Shown here: positions 5,275 to 7,590 of the stretch, one piece after another
How the letters are laid out: each line of letters starts with the position of its first letter
How positions within the stretch are numbered: the stretch's first letter is position 1
Assembly (NCBI GenBank): GCA_017959645.1
Contig: JAGDAE010000179.1
Coordinates: 1 to 7,590, forward strand
Length of the DNA: 7,590 bases
Direction of reading: 5' to 3'
From: Kiritimatiellia bacterium
GTDB lineage: Bacteria > Verrucomicrobiota > Kiritimatiellia > RFP12 > UBA1067
Translations under genes and position numbers: made by a program
The notes under the pieces: model-generated
Database searches by the model: none
What the model saw: the letters and a program-made list of their open reading frames with translations, nothing else
Told to the model about the DNA's origin: nothing

Positions 5275-5693
5275 ATCGTTATGAGACGCCGGCTTTCGCC
5301 ATCGAGATGTTTGAACGAAATATGCACGGCGCCCGGGGGGACGAGCGAGCCGGCGCGCTCTGGCCATTCGACGGCGATTATGGCGCCGCGCTCGAGATAG
5401 TCCTCCCAGCCGATCGCGAGAACGTCATCTTCGTCGCCGAGCCGATAGAGATCCATATGCACGAAGAGCAGCCCGTCGGCGCAACGGTGCTCCCGCACTA
5501 TGCAGAAGGTGGGGCTCGCGACCCTGCCGCCGGCGCCGAGCGCGGCGGCGAGACCCTGCACGAACGTCGTTTTGCCCGCGCCGAGATCTCCCTCGAGACA
5601 CACTACATCGCCGCTTTTCAGCGAGGCGGCCACCCTGGCCGCCAGCGCCCATGTCGCCTCCACGCCGTCCGTCTCAAACGCACCCGTGGGCAT
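5271..5693 (-). CDS. tsaE: TsaE, tRNA t6A biosynthesis ATPase
   Basis: The product has 140 residues, the normal size. TsaE works with TsaB, TsaC and TsaD to make N6-threonylcarbamoyladenosine at position 37 of ANN-decoding tRNAs; it binds and hydrolyses ATP to keep the complex cycling. The sequence shows Walker A GDLGAGKTT (35-43), the family switch motif SPTF (60-63), HMDLYRL (79-85) and the EWPER motif (109-113), all intact. The ATG at 5693 has a GAGGAG site four bases upstream (5698-5703) and lies within the last codons of the dehydrogenase gene (20-base overlap). Its stop overlaps the fumarase start. The frequent partner tsaB is not in the window. Confidence 0.96.
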   Translation of the reverse strand: MPTGAFETDGVEATWALAARVAASLKSGDVVCLEGDLGAGKTTFVQGLAAALGAGGRVASPTFCIVREHRCADGLLFVHMDLYRLGDEDDVLAIGWEDYLERGAIIAVEWPERAGSLVPPGAVHISFKHLDGESRRLITI

Positions 5694-6552
5694 GCAACTC
5701 CTCGAAACAGCGTATCAGATAGTCGGCTCCGAACGCCGAGGCGTGCGGCAGCAGATAGAGGTTTTCCGGATATTTCACCGGCGACTTCGCCGGCTGGGGT
5801 TCGCGTCTTCTCACGTCCAGAAACGCGGCGGCGATGCGGCGATTTCTCAGCGCGGCGAAAAGATCGTCTTCGTTAACCGCGTTTCCGCGCCCGACGTTCG
5901 CGACGACGCATTTCGGCGCCAGTTTCGCGATCAGCCGACGATCGAGAAAACCGTCCGTCCCGGTGTCGCTGGGCAACGCCATCACCAGCCAATCGAACGT
6001 CTTCGCCTTGCGCGGCAGCGTCGCGATGTTCGAGCGGTTGAATCCCTCGACTTCGACGCCGAGGGCGACGAGCTTCTCGCCTATCGCCCTCCCGACGTGT
6101 CCGTAGCCGACGACCGCCGCCTTCGTTCCGGCTACGAGCGAACACTTGTCGCTCAACCAGACTCTCGGCCAGTTGTCGGGCTGCCGGAACAGGAACCCTC
6201 GCGCGTAGGCGAGAACGAATGCGGCCACGGTTTCGGACATCAACGCACCGTGGAACGAGCCGAAATGCACCCTGACGCCCTCCGGGGCGTCGCGCCACGC
6301 GACAAGTTCGCGTCCGGCGCTCGGCGTCGCCAGCATCTCGAGCTTCGGCGCGAGGGCGAACCATTCGCGTCTGAAATGCCACACTATCGCCTTCGTCGCC
6401 CGCGGAAGCCGGCGCAGAAACTCCGCTTCGCCGCGGACCCGCACCACACGCGTACCGGCGGAGACGAGTCCTTTCAAGACGCGAAGCGCCTTCGCGTCGG
6501 CGCGAAAGCACTTCTCGGGCCACTCAAGCCAGACCAGACAGAGCCCGTTCAC
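5674..6552 (-). CDS. D-2-hydroxyacid dehydrogenase-like NAD-binding protein
   Basis: The product has 292 residues, slightly short for the family of about 310-330 residues that reduces 2-keto acids with NAD(P)H (D-lactate, glycerate, phosphoglycerate or glyoxylate/hydroxypyruvate enzymes). The Rossmann signature VVGYGHVGRAIG places the glycines at 149, 151 and 154. The catalytic set is present: Arg222 in NVGRGNAVNEDDL, Glu251 in DVRRREP and His270 in LLPHASAF. The N-terminal half is poorly conserved, as is common, so substrate cannot be predicted. The C-terminus ends only 22 residues after the catalytic histidine, shorter than usual, so the last helix that normally folds back onto the substrate domain is trimmed. 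The GTG start at 6552 overlaps the TGA of the ligase gene (GTGA). The in-frame ATG further upstream (6624) would start inside the ligase gene and only adds low-complexity basic sequence. Confidence 0.88.
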   Translation of the reverse strand: MNGLCLVWLEWPEKCFRADAKALRVLKGLVSAGTRVVRVRGEAEFLRRLPRATKAIVWHFRREWFALAPKLEMLATPSAGRELVAWRDAPEGVRVHFGSFHGALMSETVAAFVLAYARGFLFRQPDNWPRVWLSDKCSLVAGTKAAVVGYGHVGRAIGEKLVALGVEVEGFNRSNIATLPRKAKTFDWLVMALPSDTGTDGFLDRRLIAKLAPKCVVANVGRGNAVNEDDLFAALRNRRIAAAFLDVRRREPQPAKSPVKYPENLYLLPHASAFGADYLIRCFEELHAHGCV

Positions 6553-7590
6553 TCGTCGAGCTTCCCTTTGTACGCGACGCGGCGGACCTTTCCGATCGAG
6601 GTGCGCTCGAGCGGCTCCGGCCACACGACGACTTTCCTCACGCGCTTGTAGTCGGCCAGCTCAGCGCTGCGTTCCTGGGCGCGGCGGACGACTGTCTTCT
6701 CCATTTCGGCGCGATCGGGGAGTCTGCCGCCGTTCTGCGCGGCGAACCAGTCCTCGTTCGGGTAGACGATCGCGCCGACCTTCTCGCCGGGGTCGCCGCC
6801 CTGGGTGTAGCCGACGACGATCACGTCCTGTATCGCCGGCTCCTGCTCGATCGCCTTCTCGACCTCCTCGGGATATATGTTCTTTCCCTCGCGGTTGACG
6901 ATCAGCGCCTTTTTGCGTCCGCGTATCGTTATCAGCCCGTCTTCGTCGATCGACGCGAGGTCGCCGGTGGCGAACCACTCGCCGTCGAACGCCTCTTTCG
7001 TGGCCGCATCGTTGTGGAAATATCCTCGCATTACGTTCGGGCCTTTGACCTGCAGTTCCCCGACACCGTTCTCGTTCTTGTCAGCCAGCCGCACCTCGAC
7101 CCCGGCGCAAGGCAGGCCGATCGTGCCGACCTTGTCGCACTTCGCGCTGGTGACCGAGACGACCGGCGCACATTCTGTCAACCCGTAGCCCTCGACGAAA
7201 TTGACGTGCAGCCGGCGGAACATCTCAAGCACGTGGCGCGGACACGGCGCGCCGCCGGTTATCATGTAGCGCAACCGCCCGCCGAGCTTTCTCAGGACCA
7301 TGTGCATGACCGGGCCGCGCAGGCCGATCGCCAGCAGCGACCTCGCGAGCAGAGACTTCTCAAGCCCTTCGTGTATCTTGTCGTAGAGCTTTTCTGCCAG
7401 AAGCGGCACCGCGCAGAGCACCGACGGCTTCAGAAGCTTTATGTCGCGTCCGACCGTCCTCAGCGACTCCACGAACAGCATCTTCGCGCCGATCGCAAGC
7501 GGGGCGATGAAATTGACCGTGAAACTGAAGGCGTGGAAAAGCGGCAGCACCGTGAGCAGGCTGTCGTTCTCGTCCAGATCGCCGTTGAAC
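6549..7590 (-). CDS. AMP-forming acyl-CoA synthetase-like ligase (5' end missing)
   Basis: The frame is open to the window edge, giving 346 visible C-terminal residues of a protein that probably has more than 500. These enzymes activate carboxylates, most often fatty acids, with ATP to an acyl-adenylate and transfer it to CoA or acyl carrier protein. Numbering from the window edge, the family motifs are: PLFHAFSF (16-23) of the acyl pocket; YMITGGAPCP (108-117); the adenylation motif GYGLTE (134-139); TGD with Asp210; and the hinge region GRKKALIVNREGKNIYPEEVE (224-244). The catalytic lysine is Lys334 in RTSIGKVRR. The N-terminal phosphate-binding loop is outside the window. A GTG at 7550 is an internal codon, since the preceding residues continue the family pattern. 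The protein ends KLDE and its stop overlaps the next gene's start, so it heads or continues the right-hand operon. It resembles long-chain acyl-CoA or acyl-ACP ligases more than acetyl-CoA synthetase. Confidence 0.93.
   Translation of the reverse strand, partial: FNGDLDENDSLLTVLPLFHAFSFTVNFIAPLAIGAKMLFVESLRTVGRDIKLLKPSVLCAVPLLAEKLYDKIHEGLEKSLLARSLLAIGLRGPVMHMVLRKLGGRLRYMITGGAPCPRHVLEMFRRLHVNFVEGYGLTECAPVVSVTSAKCDKVGTIGLPCAGVEVRLADKNENGVGELQVKGPNVMRGYFHNDAATKEAFDGEWFATGDLASIDEDGLITIRGRKKALIVNREGKNIYPEEVEKAIEQEPAIQDVIVVGYTQGGDPGEKVGAIVYPNEDWFAAQNGGRLPDRAEMEKTVVRRAQERSAELADYKRVRKVVVWPEPLERTSIGKVRRVAYKGKLDE

Noticed and set aside
6553..6624. N-terminal extension of the hydroxyacid dehydrogenase
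   Set aside because: It is the shadow of the ligase C-terminus; the GTGA overlap at 6549-6552 gives a better start.

Overview
This is a gene-dense window from a GC-rich bacterium. All ten convincing genes lie on the minus strand, so the region reads right to left. The organism cannot be named from sequence alone. The gene set is ordinary Gram-negative-type anaerobe material: a class I fumarase alpha subunit of the split alpha/beta type, TsaE, ComM, YraN and a 3D-domain wall protein. Together with the array of short palindromic repeats, this makes me lean weakly towards the PVC group (Lentisphaerota/Kiritimatiellota-like). That is an impression, not a result.

Right block (7590 down to 3303): six genes form one tightly packed transcription unit. 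In order of transcription they are an AMP-forming acyl-CoA synthetase-like ligase (5' end outside the window), a D-2-hydroxyacid dehydrogenase-like protein, TsaE, a class I fumarate hydratase alpha subunit, a membrane-anchored 3D-domain protein and an OmpR-type response regulator. Every junction overlaps: four are 4-base overlaps of the GTGA or ATGA type and one is 20 bases. The products share no obvious pathway, so co-expression by translational coupling is clear but a common function is not.

Middle (3198-3302): a 105-base intergenic region separates the regulator gene from comM. It holds two short perfect hairpins and three copies of CGTTGC spaced exactly 11 bases apart. That layout resembles direct-repeat operators of OmpR/PhoB-type regulators.

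Left block (3197 down to about 52): a second unit contains comM (branch-migration helicase used in natural transformation), a 182-residue protein of unknown function, a YraN-family nuclease-like protein and a short RecA-like protein. The last three genes overlap or nearly abut. The RecA-like protein matches the RecA ATPase core over about 150 residues, including the MFGN element at loop L2. It has lost the Walker A GKT, the catalytic glutamate and the switch glutamine, and it lacks the RecA N- and C-terminal regions. A DNA-processing module in which a non-hydrolysing RecA relative accompanies ComM and YraN is the most interesting idea here.

Left edge (1-154): seven exact 22-base tandem units, each built around a near-palindrome that occurs in two interchangeable forms. 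The reading frame of the RecA-like gene runs into this array and stops inside it.
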